A stretch of 64,000 nucleotides of DNA from Mucilaginibacter dorajii (GTDB lineage Bacteria; Bacteroidota; Bacteroidia; Sphingobacteriales; Sphingobacteriaceae). Location: positions 310,001 through 374,000 of the forward strand of contig NZ_JANTYS010000003.1 in assembly GCF_024808255.1 (NCBI RefSeq), in the 5' to 3' direction. Under the pieces are notes generated by a model. The model was not told the origin of the DNA, did no database searches, and was given only the letters and a program-made list of their open reading frames with translations. Below, piece after piece: positions 45,570 to 53,980 of the stretch. The translations under genes were made by a program, and so were the position numbers. The stretch's first letter is position 1. Each line of letters opens with the position of its first letter.

Positions 45570-46371
45570 TAAAGTTATAATCATCACCGGTGCCTCATCT
45601 GGCATTGGCAAATCATTAGCCATAGAGTGCGCCAAACGCGGTGCAACCGTTGTATTGGCAGCCCGCCAGTATGTAACGCTTTGCGTGATTACGCAGGATA
45701 TTGAAAGGCGCTATCAAACAAAAGCCCTGGCAATTCAGTGTGATGTAACCAACGAGGACGACTGCGCCAGCCTCATCAAACAAACCCTTGCCACATTTGG
45801 GAAAATAGATGTGTTGATCAACAATGCTGGTATCTCCATGCGTGCTTTGTTCAAAGATGTCGATCTTAAAGTATTAAAATCCCTGATGGATGTGAACTTT
45901 TGGGGAACTGTTTATTGCACCAAATACGCTTTGCCGGAGATTATCAAGACTAAAGGAAGTATTGTAGGCGTATCATCCATAGCCGGTTACAAAGGTTTAC
46001 CGGGTAGGGCAGGTTATTCAGCATCTAAATTTGCCATGAATGGCTTTTTAGATTCATTAAGGGTAGAAAATTTGAAAACAGGTGTACATATTTTAACCGC
46101 TTGCCCTGGCTTTACGGCGTCAAACATCAGGAACACAGCTTTAAACCAGGAAGGCGTACAACAAAAAGAAAGCACACTGGAAGAGGATAAAATGATGTCA
46201 TCCGATAAAGTAGCCACTATTATAGTCGATGGTATCGAAAATCGCTCCCGTACGTTGATTATGACCACCCAAGGGAAACTTACCGTTTTGCTCAGCAAGC
46301 TTTTGCCGGCGTTTTTAGATAAAATGGTTTATAATGTTTTTGCCAAAGAGAAAAATCCTTTGCTTAGGTAG
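45556..46371 (+). CDS. Short-chain dehydrogenase/reductase
   Basis: 271 residues with NAD(P)-binding TGASSGIGKSLA, NNAGIS, catalytic S in VSSIAGYKG and YxxxK in YSASKFA. The substrate is unknown; the C-terminal hydrophobic tail (LLSKLLPAFLDKMVYNVFA) is reminiscent of membrane-linked SDRs acting on lipids. It starts 14 bases inside the glycosyltransferase gene, so the three genes recR, GT2 and SDR form one unit ending at the TTCATTGG palindrome. Confidence 0.92.
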   Translation: MKLNDKVIIITGASSGIGKSLAIECAKRGATVVLAARQYVTLCVITQDIERRYQTKALAIQCDVTNEDDCASLIKQTLATFGKIDVLINNAGISMRALFKDVDLKVLKSLMDVNFWGTVYCTKYALPEIIKTKGSIVGVSSIAGYKGLPGRAGYSASKFAMNGFLDSLRVENLKTGVHILTACPGFTASNIRNTALNQEGVQQKESTLEEDKMMSSDKVATIIVDGIENRSRTLIMTTQGKLTVLLSKLLPAFLDKMVYNVFAKEKNPLLR

Positions 46372-46375
46372 TTAG

Positions 46376-46501
46376 TTCATTGGTTCACTTGTTCATTAGT
46401 TTATTGGTGCCTATCAGCTGATATCTTACAGGTTTTACAATCTGCTATCAGGCTGATCGCTATAAAAGACCAATGAACTAATGAACAAGTGAACCAATGA
46501 A
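46376..46501. repeat. TTCATTGG word palindrome, 33-bp arms
   Basis: Arms 46376-46408 and 46469-46501 match as an inverted repeat at 32 of 33 positions (words TTCATTGG, TTCACTTG, TTCATTAG). The centre holds a second imperfect hairpin. It sits five bases after the SDR stop and before the Kir-channel stop, so it probably terminates both convergent units. Confidence 0.9.
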
Positions 46502-46508
46502 CCAAAAT

Positions 46509-47453
46509 CTAATGAACCACCTCATATTCGCTGATTCTACTCATATCAATAATGGCCTGTCCTTCTTCATCGCGGTGAAACACGGGGACAAATTTGGCAC
46601 CCCATACCACATCGCTGTAAATGTAAGAGGTGCGGGAATGTACTGTTTGTGAGAAAGTATCATCAAATGTTTTGAGGATTACCGATACACTCGCCTGCTT
46701 AATCTCAAACTCTTCTTTGGTCATATCTTTCAGGGGGCTGTTCTCGTCGAGCGGGTGTACTACGGTCCAGTTTACGGTTAAAATGCTTACAAACTTTCGT
46801 TCCAGTTCCAACTGAAAGAATTTACGGATCGTTTTACCATTCACTTCTTCATTATAGCCAAAAACAACTTCTATCTCCAGGTCTATCAAAATATTACGCC
46901 TTAAATTGGCCAGGCGAAACATCAATCCCCAACCCTTATCACGATAGGGGGCCACCAAAAGCTTATCACTATATAATATTTTGGCCGATGGGCGGGAAAA
47001 GCGGCCGTAAAGTAAACCTGTAGCTAAAGCAAATGCCAGCAAACCCATCATCGACTCTAAAGCCGCTACACTATTGGCCATCATCCCCCTCGGACTGATG
47101 TGCCCATACCCAACCGTTGATATGGTTTGTGCCGAAAAGAAAAACGCGTCCATAAACCTGTCGAACCCGGTATTGCCGCTTTTGCCATCAAGTACATCTT
47201 TACCCAATGAAACATAAATACCTGCAAAAATGATGTTGGCTGTAAGGTATCCGGTAAAAACTATTACCCAAAAACGCCGCCAGCTCATGGTTATTAACGA
47301 GTGGTAATTATTGGCAGTGCTAAAAAAAGGTAAACCCGTACGCTTTACATTGATAGAACCATCCTTATTAATAACCGGCTGGCTTTTTACAACCGGCTGG
47401 GTACCAAATCCAAGATCATCTTCGGGGTTTATTTTATCTTTATGTATAGCCAT
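46509..47453 (-). CDS. Inward-rectifier-type potassium channel (KirBac family)
   Basis: 314 residues: a short N-terminus, TM1 (about residues 55-80), pore helix and filter in FFFSAQTISTVGYGHISP (TVGYG), TM2 (NSVAALESMMGLLAFALATG) and a C-terminal immunoglobulin-like cytoplasmic domain (about 155-310) with the usual Kir strands. It conducts K+ and is gated by the cytoplasmic domain and lipids. Monocistronic; its 5' region abuts the trp leader promoter in divergent orientation. Confidence 0.92.
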   Translation of the reverse strand: MAIHKDKINPEDDLGFGTQPVVKSQPVINKDGSINVKRTGLPFFSTANNYHSLITMSWRRFWVIVFTGYLTANIIFAGIYVSLGKDVLDGKSGNTGFDRFMDAFFFSAQTISTVGYGHISPRGMMANSVAALESMMGLLAFALATGLLYGRFSRPSAKILYSDKLLVAPYRDKGWGLMFRLANLRRNILIDLEIEVVFGYNEEVNGKTIRKFFQLELERKFVSILTVNWTVVHPLDENSPLKDMTKEEFEIKQASVSVILKTFDDTFSQTVHSRTSYIYSDVVWGAKFVPVFHRDEEGQAIIDMSRISEYEVVH

Positions 47454-47575
47454 GGGTAGTTATTGATTTACTGAATTGTTGATTTATTGAATTTTTCAAA
47501 TAGGTAAACCATGCTTAATCATTAATTCAGTCAATCAATAATTCAATAATTGCTTTTGGTAAATTTATCATTCTG

Positions 47576-47606
47576 TTTGTTTTTATAAAAACTATTTCCA
47601 TATTTG
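47576..47606 (+). promoter_or_regulatory. trp operon promoter
   Basis: TTTG (47576-47579), a 19-base spacer and CATATTTG (47599-47606; one mismatch to TAnnTTTG). The leader peptide ATG is nine bases after the -7 box, so transcription would begin almost at the start codon. Confidence 0.6.
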
Positions 47607-47614
47607 TGGCATAA

Positions 47615-47668
47615 ATGAAAATGAACGCATTAAACAACAACTGGTGGTGGCTTAACGAGGTATCGTAA
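47615..47668 (+). CDS. trpL: trp leader peptide with three consecutive Trp codons
   Basis: A 17-codon frame MKMNALNNNWWWLNEVS from ATG 47615 (or 47621) to TAA. Three adjacent TGG codons (47642-47650) give a Trp-stalling test. The coding end and its flank form the elements of an attenuator: TGGCTTAACG can pair with CGTAAGGCA (1:2), GGCAA (47669-47673) with TTGCC (47712-47716) as anti-terminator (2:3), and the terminator follows at 47709-47738 (3:4). Confidence 0.9.
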   Translation: MKMNALNNNWWWLNEVS

Positions 47669-47708
47669 GGCAATTCCGTGTTTGTTTAAAAAAATATATT
47701 CAAAGAGA

Positions 47709-47738
47709 GGGTTGCCATATGGTAACCCTTTTTTTTTA
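47709..47738 (+). terminator. trp attenuator terminator
   Basis: GGGTTGCC (47709-47716) pairs with GGTAACCC (47721-47728, one G-T pair) with loop ATAT, followed by ten T. Ribosome stalling at the Trp codons would free GGCAA to pair with TTGCC and prevent this hairpin. Confidence 0.9.
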
Positions 47739-47826
47739 GCCCCCCGGCCCCCTGAAGGGGGAGGGAACAGGCGGTTAGTAAAAAATAACAAATCAAAAAT
47801 TCCCCCTTTAGGGGGTTAGGGGGCTT
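47738..47826. repeat. GC-rich palindrome between attenuator and trpD
   Basis: AGCCCCCCGGCCCCCTGAAG on the left and CCCCCTTTAGGGGGTTAGGG then GGCT on the right form an inverted repeat of the same general kind as at 13.5 and 51.5 kb. The right end ends five bases before the trpD ATG, so it lies inside the trp leader RNA. Confidence 0.75.
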
Positions 47827-47831
47827 GGCAT

Positions 47832-48821
47832 ATGAAACAGATACTCAATCATCTATTTGAACACAAAACCTTTAGCCGGGAACAGTCAAAAGGTATTTTG
47901 ATAAACATTGCGCAGGGTAAGTACAACAGTTCGCAAATGGCCGCGTTTATGACCGCCTATTGTATGCGCAGCATCACGGTTGATGAATTGGAAGGCTTTC
48001 GCGATGCGATGCTGGAACTTTGTTTGCCTATTGATTTAGAGACGGGCGAATTGATAGATCTTTGCGGTACCGGCGGCGATGGTAAAGACACTTTTAATAT
48101 TTCAACCCTTGCTTCATTTGTGGTGGCGGGAGCGGGTTATAAGGTGGCTAAACACGGTAACTACGGTGTATCATCGGGCTGCGGCTCGTCAAACGTGATG
48201 GAGTATTTGGGTTACCAGTTTACCAACGATACTGATAAACTGAAACGCGGAATTGATAAGGCGAACATTTGCTTTTTGCATGCACCGCTATTTCACCCGG
48301 CTATGAAAACAGTGGCACCTATCCGCAGGGAATTAGGGGTAAAAACGTTCTTTAATATGCTTGGCCCGCTTGTTAATCCGGCTAAGCCCGAAAACCAGCT
48401 GATTGGGGTATTTAATCTGGAACTGGCCAGGGTTTATGCTTATTTGTATCAGAAATCAACCACAAAATATACCATTGTGAATGCTTTGGAAGGCTATGAC
48501 GAGGTTTCGCTTACCTGCGATTTTAAAACCTTCTCGGCCGAAGGCGAAAAAATAAACAGTGTGGAAGCTTTAGGCTTCGAAAGACTTGATCCATCGCAAA
48601 TTACGGGTGGAGACACGGTAAGTGCTTCTGCAGCCATATTTAGCAATGTGCTGACGGGTAATGGCACAACGGCGCAAAACAACGTGGTACTTTCAAATGC
48701 AGCGCTGGCTATCAGGACTATCACCCCCGAAAAATCTTTTGCTGATTGCTTTTATGAGGCCGAAGAAGCATTGCTGAGCCATAAAGCGCTGAACAGTTTT
48801 AACCTTTTATTACAAAACTGA
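47832..48821 (+). CDS. trpD: Anthranilate phosphoribosyltransferase
   Basis: 329 residues with the PRPP-binding signature LCGTGGDGKDTFNIST, KHGNYGVSSGCGSSNVMEYLG, HPAMKTVAPIRRELGVKTFFNMLGPLVNP. It couples anthranilate and PRPP to phosphoribosylanthranilate. First structural gene here; a Trp-codon attenuator is upstream and trpF two bases downstream. trpE and trpG, which make anthranilate, and trpC are not in the window, so the operon is split. Confidence 0.96.
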   Translation: MKQILNHLFEHKTFSREQSKGILINIAQGKYNSSQMAAFMTAYCMRSITVDELEGFRDAMLELCLPIDLETGELIDLCGTGGDGKDTFNISTLASFVVAGAGYKVAKHGNYGVSSGCGSSNVMEYLGYQFTNDTDKLKRGIDKANICFLHAPLFHPAMKTVAPIRRELGVKTFFNMLGPLVNPAKPENQLIGVFNLELARVYAYLYQKSTTKYTIVNALEGYDEVSLTCDFKTFSAEGEKINSVEALGFERLDPSQITGGDTVSASAAIFSNVLTGNGTTAQNNVVLSNAALAIRTITPEKSFADCFYEAEEALLSHKALNSFNLLLQN

Positions 48822-48823
48822 GC

Positions 48824-49468
48824 ATGAAAATAAAGGTTTGTGGCTTAAAAGATCCTGAAAATATAAAAGCAGTAGCGGCCTTAGGTCCAGATTATGTGGG
48901 CTTTATATGCTACGATCTTTCGCCACGATTTATTGTCGGATTACCGGTGGATATATCGTTGAACCTGTCATCAAATATTCAAAAGACGGGAGTATTTGTA
49001 AACGAATCTGCCGAAACTATCCATTCATTGATAGCTAATTATGGGTTTAATGTTATCCAGCTACATGGCGATGAAAGTCCGGAATTTAGCAATAGCTTTA
49101 GGGGGAAAGTAACTGTTTTTAAGGCATTTGGCTTAGATGAAAATTTTGATTTTAGCCAATTGAACAATTACGTGAACAATGTTGACTATTTCCTGTTCGA
49201 TACCAAAACGAAGGGCTATGGTGGGTCTGGTAAAACATTTGACTGGGCAATTTTAAATAACTACAAATTGGATATTCCTTTCTTCCTGTCGGGCGGTATC
49301 AGCCTTGATAATTTAGAGGAAATTAAAAAGATCAGCCACCCACAGTTTTACGGGGTTGATCTGAATAGCCGGTTTGAAACCGCGCCGGGTGTTAAGGACA
49401 TCGGCAAACTAAAACAAGCATTTGAAATCATCAAAAAACAACATAATACAGATGAAGTACGGAGTTAA
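48824..49468 (+). CDS. trpF: Phosphoribosylanthranilate isomerase
   Basis: 214 residues. [16 protein letters not shown] carries the catalytic Cys, [12 protein letters not shown] the phosphate-adjacent strand, and [18 protein letters not shown] the catalytic Asp; the tail [15 protein letters not shown] and [16 protein letters not shown] binds phosphate. It follows trpD without trpC between, and its last 17 bases overlap the trpB start. Confidence 0.96.
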   Translation: MKIKVCGLKDPENIKAVAALGPDYVGFICYDLSPRFIVGLPVDISLNLSSNIQKTGVFVNESAETIHSLIANYGFNVIQLHGDESPEFSNSFRGKVTVFKAFGLDENFDFSQLNNYVNNVDYFLFDTKTKGYGGSGKTFDWAILNNYKLDIPFFLSGGISLDNLEEIKKISHPQFYGVDLNSRFETAPGVKDIGKLKQAFEIIKKQHNTDEVRS

Positions 49469-50633
49469 CGAAAAAGGCTACTATGGCGATTTTGGCGGAG
49501 CATACATCCCCGAAATGCTGTATCCAAACGTGGAGGAGCTGAGGCAGCAGTATGTCAACATCATTAATGATGAGGGTTTTAAAGCTGAATTTGATGATTT
49601 GCTGAAAAATTACGTGGGCAGGCCTTCGCCTTTATATCATGCCAAAAGGTATTCTGAAAAATATGGCGCAAACATATTTTTCAAACGTGAAGACCTGAAC
49701 CATACCGGATCGCACAAGATTAATAATGCAATAGGGCAAATCCTGCTGGCCAAGCGCCTGGGCAAAAAACGCATCATTGCCGAAACAGGTGCCGGTCAGC
49801 ATGGTGTTGCTACAGCTACTGTATGCGCGCTGATGGGTATCGAGTGTGTAGTTTACATGGGCGAGATTGATATGGCCCGTCAGGCCCCCAACGTATCACG
49901 TATGAAGATGTTAGGTGCAACGGTAAGGCCGGCGTCATCTGGTAGTAAAACGTTGAAGGACGCCACCAATGAGGCCCTGCGCGACTGGATAGGCAACCCG
50001 GTTGATACCCATTACATCATAGGTTCGGTGGTTGGCCCTTATCCATATCCCGATATGGTGGCTCGTTTTCAATCAGTTATATCCGAAGAAACCAAAAAAC
50101 AATTACTTGAGCAAACCGGGAACGAACTGCCACAGTATGTACTGGCTTGTGTAGGTGGCGGCAGTAATGCCATGGGTATGTTTTACCATTTTTTAGATGA
50201 TGAAGATGTAAAATTGGTTGCCGTTGAAGCAGCCGGTAAAGGTGTTAACAGCGGTGAATCGGCAGCTACTACATTCTTAGGCCAGGAAGGCGTGTTGCAT
50301 GGTAGTCGTACAATATTAATGCAAACGCCTGATGGACAGGTTGTTGAACCGTATTCGATTTCAGCAGGACTGGATTATCCGGGTATCGGTCCGCAACATG
50401 CGCACCTGTTTAAGGTAAACCGTGCCCAGTACACCAGCATCACCGATGACGAAGCTTTACAGGCAGGCCTGTTATGCTCACAAATGGAAGGTATTATACC
50501 CGCCATCGAGACGGCTCACGCGCTGGCGCAATTAGAAAAAATGACGTTCAAACCCGAAGATAATGTGGTGATCTGTATATCGGGCAGGGGCGACAAAGAC
50601 CTGGATACTTATATAAAATATTTTAACTTTTAA
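49452..50633 (+). CDS. trpB: Tryptophan synthase beta subunit
   Basis: 393 residues from ATG 49452 ([16 protein letters not shown]); a longer frame to 49422 is unlikely. PLP lysine in [14 protein letters not shown], the phosphate loop [14 protein letters not shown] and the substrate region [18 protein letters not shown] are present. It joins indole and serine. The start overlaps the trpF stop, indicating translational coupling. Confidence 0.97.
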   Translation: MKYGVNEKGYYGDFGGAYIPEMLYPNVEELRQQYVNIINDEGFKAEFDDLLKNYVGRPSPLYHAKRYSEKYGANIFFKREDLNHTGSHKINNAIGQILLAKRLGKKRIIAETGAGQHGVATATVCALMGIECVVYMGEIDMARQAPNVSRMKMLGATVRPASSGSKTLKDATNEALRDWIGNPVDTHYIIGSVVGPYPYPDMVARFQSVISEETKKQLLEQTGNELPQYVLACVGGGSNAMGMFYHFLDDEDVKLVAVEAAGKGVNSGESAATTFLGQEGVLHGSRTILMQTPDGQVVEPYSISAGLDYPGIGPQHAHLFKVNRAQYTSITDDEALQAGLLCSQMEGIIPAIETAHALAQLEKMTFKPEDNVVICISGRGDKDLDTYIKYFNF

Positions 50634-50638
50634 ATAGC

Positions 50639-50669
50639 CTGAACCGGCATTTTTAAAATTTCGGTTCAG
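50639..50669. repeat. CTGAACCG hairpin between trpB and trpA
   Basis: CTGAACCG (50639-50646) pairs with CGGTTCAG (50662-50669) around an AT-rich loop. It is a short relative of the TTGTCTGAACC repeat at 15678 and sits inside the trp operon transcript between trpB and trpA; no T-run follows, so it need not terminate. Confidence 0.75.
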
Positions 50670-50684
50670 ATAATAAAACGCTCT

Positions 50685-51455
50685 ATGAATCGCTTAAATA
50701 CGCTCTTCAATACTAAAAAAGATAATCTGTTATCTATTTATTATACAGCCGGTTATCCTGCTCTAAATACCACTGTTGACATTGCCGAGGCATTGGAAAA
50801 GGCCGGTGCCGATTTCCTGGAGGTCGGTTTCCCATACTCAGATCCGGTAGCTGATGGGCCTACCATTCAGCACAGTTCAGAACAAGCTTTAGAGAACGGT
50901 ATGACTCTGAATCAGTTATTTGAGGAGTTAAAAGAACTACGCAAACGTGTAAGCATCCCGATATTACTCATGGGCTATTTTAACCCGATAGTACAATACG
51001 GCGTAGAGCGCTTTTGTAAAAGAGCCGTAGAATTGGGTGTAGATGGCGTTATTGTTCCCGATTTGCCAATGTATGAGTATGAGGCTAGGTACGCCAATTA
51101 CTTTATAGATAATGACCTGAGCAACATATTTTTAGTTACCCCTCAAACATCGGAAGAACGTATCCGTAAGATAGATGAACTGAGCAACAGCTTCATTTAC
51201 CTGCTATCGTCCTCATCTATTACGGGGGGCAGCTTAGAGTTAACCAATAGCATTGAGGACTACTATAAGCGTATTAAGGCTATGGAGCTCAGTAATCCAA
51301 CTATTATTGGCTTTGGTATATCAGATCATAAAACCTTTGAACAGGCCTGTGCGTACGCTAATGGTGCCATAGTGGGCAGTAAGTTTGTGAAGTTGTTAGC
51401 CGAAGATGACTATATGGGAAAAATACCTGCATTTATCCAATCGGTCAAGGGATAA
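50685..51455 (+). CDS. trpA: Tryptophan synthase alpha subunit
   Basis: 256 residues, TIM barrel with catalytic Glu in DFLEVGFPYSDPVADGPTIQ and Asp in the same motif, and PQTSEERIRKIDELSNSFIYLLS. Cleaves indole-glycerol phosphate to indole, passed to TrpB. The stop codon (51453-51455) directly touches the dispersed palindrome beginning at 51456. Confidence 0.96.
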   Translation: MNRLNTLFNTKKDNLLSIYYTAGYPALNTTVDIAEALEKAGADFLEVGFPYSDPVADGPTIQHSSEQALENGMTLNQLFEELKELRKRVSIPILLMGYFNPIVQYGVERFCKRAVELGVDGVIVPDLPMYEYEARYANYFIDNDLSNIFLVTPQTSEERIRKIDELSNSFIYLLSSSSITGGSLELTNSIEDYYKRIKAMELSNPTIIGFGISDHKTFEQACAYANGAIVGSKFVKLLAEDDYMGKIPAFIQSVKG

Positions 51456-51585
51456 GCCGCCTCTAAATGGCCACGCCTTCACGAACACAAAAACACAATT
51501 AATATGTGAATAATCTTCCCCGGTAGGGGTGACTTCGGTTTTAAAGGTTTTAAGCCCTCCCTTCCGGGGAGGGTTTGGGTGGGGC
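51456..51585. repeat. Uninterrupted copy of the dispersed palindrome (empty site)
   Basis: Contains CTCTAAATGGCCACGCCTTC, then AATTAATATGTGAATAATCT, CCCCGGTAGGGG and, at its end, CCTTCCGGGGAGGGTTTGGG followed by TGGGGCT. The copy at 60594-60957 has the same order but is split by a 229-bp element at the matching CCTACC site. Exactly fills the space between the trpA and TsaC-like stop codons. Confidence 0.85.
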
Positions 51586-52206
51586 TTACAGGTACAATTC
51601 CAGGTCGCCTTTACCTTCACGGATAACTTCGAAATCGCCTGAGGTACAGTCAACTACGGTAGATGCTATGTTGTCGCCGTAGCCGCCGTCTATCACTATA
51701 TCTACCTGGTCTTCGTACTTTTCGTAAATCAGTTCGGGGTCGGTAGAGTACTCGATGATATCGTCGTCGTCGCGGATGGAGGTGGATAGGATGGGGTTAC
51801 CCAGCACCCTCACTATCTCGCGGGCAATATCATTATCCGGTACCCTGATACCCACAGTTTTCTTGTTGGAACTCAGTAGTTTGGGTACTTTATGGCTGGC
51901 GTTAAAGATAAACGTAAACGGCCCCGGCAAAGCCTTTTTAAGCACCCTGAAGGTGGTATTATCTATCGGTTTAATGTAATCCGAGATATGGCTCAGGTCA
52001 TAGCAAATAAAGGAAAAATTGGCCTTTTCGGGTTTGATATTCCTTATCTTGCAGATAGCCTCGATGGCTTTATGGTTGGTAATATCGCAACCCAAACCAT
52101 AAATAGTATCGGTAGGGTAGATGATGAGCCCACCCTTGCGGAGCACTTCTACAACCTGTTCTATAGCCTTGGGATTTGGGTTCTCGGGATATATTTTGAT
52201 GAGCAT
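51586..52206 (-). CDS. TsaC/YciO family L-threonylcarbamoyladenylate synthase
   Basis: 206 residues of the Sua5/YciO/YrdC fold: GGLIIYPTDTIYGLGCDI, KPEKANFSFICYDL, LPGPFTFIFNASHKVP, TVGIRVPDNDIAREIV and ILSTSIRDDDDII. TsaC makes threonylcarbamoyl-AMP for tRNA t6A; YciO relatives bind nucleotides but act more weakly, and this one has the YciO-like KxxKANFSF variant. Its stop codon begins exactly where the dispersed palindrome ends. Confidence 0.9.
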   Translation of the reverse strand: MLIKIYPENPNPKAIEQVVEVLRKGGLIIYPTDTIYGLGCDITNHKAIEAICKIRNIKPEKANFSFICYDLSHISDYIKPIDNTTFRVLKKALPGPFTFIFNASHKVPKLLSSNKKTVGIRVPDNDIAREIVRVLGNPILSTSIRDDDDIIEYSTDPELIYEKYEDQVDIVIDGGYGDNIASTVVDCTSGDFEVIREGKGDLELYL

Positions 52207-52465
52207 AATAGATAGACAAATATACCCTTAGTTTAGTTTAAAAATCCTGTTAATTTAGGGTTGATGATAAATAAAAATCCTGGCTTTAACTCAAAATTTG
52301 GATTTAAAAAACACATCCTCCCAATACCCTTTGTGTACCTTTCCTGTACCTTTTGTTAACCTTCCGACACCCTCGCCATGTCTTCCCGGTACCTTTTCGG
52401 AATACCGGTGAAAAAAACACCATTTTATGACGTTTATCGGAGTGAATCTGGGGCAGTGAACAAAC
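52207..52465. repeat. TACCTTT word-repeat region
   Basis: TGTGTACCTTTCCTGTACCT and GTTAACCTTCC, CGGTACCTTTTCGG words are reiterated (about 52320-52410), between the TsaC-like gene start and the membrane protein stop. A minus-strand ORF here reads the same words in frame and is not a gene. Confidence 0.55.
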
Positions 52466-52894
52466 TTAGTTTTTCGGTTTAAATAAGTCGGTAGTGGCAA
52501 CAACTCCTTTTTGTTTAATGATCGCCATGACACAAATAGTAAACAACGCGCCGGCCGATCCATATACCGCGTCGATCACATCCGGGGTGTTCATAAACCT
52601 TACAAAAAGCTCTACCACAAAATTCAATACAATGGCGGTTGCACCCAGCCAAATGAAAAGTTTAAACGGCGCGCCCTGTAGCAGCCAGATAAACGAAATA
52701 ACGGCGACTAAAATAGAGGTAATGATAAAATTGGAGGTATGGCTAAAAAATTCATGATACCGTGATTGCAAAAAGCTGAGCCGTTTGGCAAAGCCCAAAC
52801 CCAGGTTGAATAGTATAAGGCCGTAGTAAAGCAAAACCCCTTTAGTGTTGATGGTGTAGCTGAGGTTTAGTTTTTTGGCGAATGAATTATCCAT
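52466..52894 (-). CDS. Small polytopic membrane protein, VanZ-like topology
   Basis: 142 residues with about four membrane helices (near 18-38, 52-72, 75-97 and 115-132). The sequence FVRFMNTPDVIDAVYGSAGALF recalls the Pro-Asp-x-x-Asp motif of VanZ-like proteins, but the match is weak. No function is assigned. ATG at 52894 is the start. Divergent from the DUF1905 gene, 70 bp away. Confidence 0.6.
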   Translation of the reverse strand: MDNSFAKKLNLSYTINTKGVLLYYGLILFNLGLGFAKRLSFLQSRYHEFFSHTSNFIITSILVAVISFIWLLQGAPFKLFIWLGATAIVLNFVVELFVRFMNTPDVIDAVYGSAGALFTICVMAIIKQKGVVATTDLFKPKN

Positions 52895-52964
52895 TTATAA
52901 TCTAATGTTTCGGCAATAGCTTGAGGGTTAAAAATAGGCAATAAATGATATCTTTATATTAACC

Positions 52965-53231
52965 ATGCTCAATATCCAATTTAACGCCATCCTCCAAAAA
53001 AGCCCAGGCAAGGGCGGCTGGACGTACGTAGTATGGCCCGAATCAGTTACCTATTTTAAAACCCGCGGACTGGTGAAAGTTAAAGGAACTGTTGATGGTT
53101 ACCCTTTTCAAAGTTCGTTTATGGCCATGGGTGATGGTACCCACCTGCTGCCCATTAAAGCCGCGATTCGTAAAGCTATCAAAAAGGATAGGGGCGCGGG
53201 TGTTACCGTTGTTTTGCTGGAGCAGGTTTAA
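52965..53231 (+). CDS. DUF1905 domain protein
   Basis: 88 residues; [22 protein letters not shown] and [37 protein letters not shown] match DUF1905, a beta-barrel family usually found as the N-terminal part of YdeI-like proteins; [10 protein letters not shown] closes the barrel. Here it stands alone without the OmdA domain. Cytoplasmic, function unknown. Confidence 0.85.
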   Translation: MLNIQFNAILQKSPGKGGWTYVVWPESVTYFKTRGLVKVKGTVDGYPFQSSFMAMGDGTHLLPIKAAIRKAIKKDRGAGVTVVLLEQV

Positions 53232-53278
53232 AAACAATCTTTATTGCATCCATTTCTCTAATACAATATCCGTTGTCT

Positions 53279-53673
53279 CTACAAATTATGTATATAAGCC
53301 AGCATCAACCCCGCAGTATACCGTGTAGCCCTGGCATTGCCAACGTTACCTTCAAGGTCATTAGCCTCACTTGGGCTATCGTAATTTACGGGTTGGATAT
53401 ATTTGTTGGCGGCACCATAGGATAGCAGTAAACCGGCACGCAGGTTAAATTTTCGTTTTTTAAGCTTGGCGCCCAGCTGGCAATGGTAAATATTGTAATT
53501 GGCAGTGTTGGTTTTATAGCCCTCTGTATCACGGTACTTAACATTATCGGCATGGCTAAAATCTCTTTTGCATCCCGGTCATACCCCAACTTCGCTCTGT
53601 TGTATGACATTTTCCTTTTAGTTAGAATGGTGTGTACATGCAACAGGCGAAGAAGATCCTTCATTTCTGCCAA
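53279..53673 (-). pseudogene. Decayed 3' end of an outer-membrane beta-barrel gene
   Basis: On the minus strand a frame ending with TAG at 53281-53279 reads YNIYHCQLGAKLKKRKF, LRAGLLLSYGAANKYI, ATRYTAGLMLAYIHNL, clearly a C-terminal barrel ending in an aromatic-hydrophobic terminus. Upstream the same meaning continues in another frame (SYNRAKLGYDRDAKEI), so a frameshift near 53560 breaks the gene. No signal peptide or full barrel remains; the 5' end is lost. The shift sits upstream of NVKYRDTEGYKTNTANY. Confidence 0.65.
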
Positions 53674-53980
53674 TTACATATTCTTGGAGTGGTTACTTTT
53701 TAAATCATCTTGAGAGGGCGCGCAGGAATGAGCGAGGGCAGGGGGGAGCCATCGTTCTATCGCATGCATAAACATACCCTCAAGAGAGGATTGGCACACG
53801 CCCCTCGCTTTTCATTGTCATTTCACCTTCACAGTCCGCGGATTTAAAAACTCAGCATGGCAAATGAATCGCCCAATAAAACCTAACGTTGTGCTAAATC
53901 GATACTAATTGCCATAAATTACTTTGTAACAATAGTATATTAATACGTAATTTGATGCAGATTTAAACAAATTGAGATCA
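53674..53980. other. Remnant repeat region, no gene
   Basis: CTTGAGAGGG (about 53709) and CCCTCAAGAG (about 53776), plus GAGCGAGGGC and CCCCTCGC words, form a weak inverted repeat like fragments of intergenic repeats. The rest, AT-rich upstream of 53981, is the likely promoter region of the TPR gene. Confidence 0.4.

Noticed and set aside
52291..52563. 90-codon minus-strand ORF overlapping the VanZ-like gene
   Set aside because: It reads TACCTTT word repeats in frame and overlaps the better-supported membrane protein by about 100 bp.
53386..53673. 95-codon minus ORF as a normal gene
   Set aside because: The better reading is a frameshifted remnant: its downstream part makes sense only in another frame that ends at 53279.
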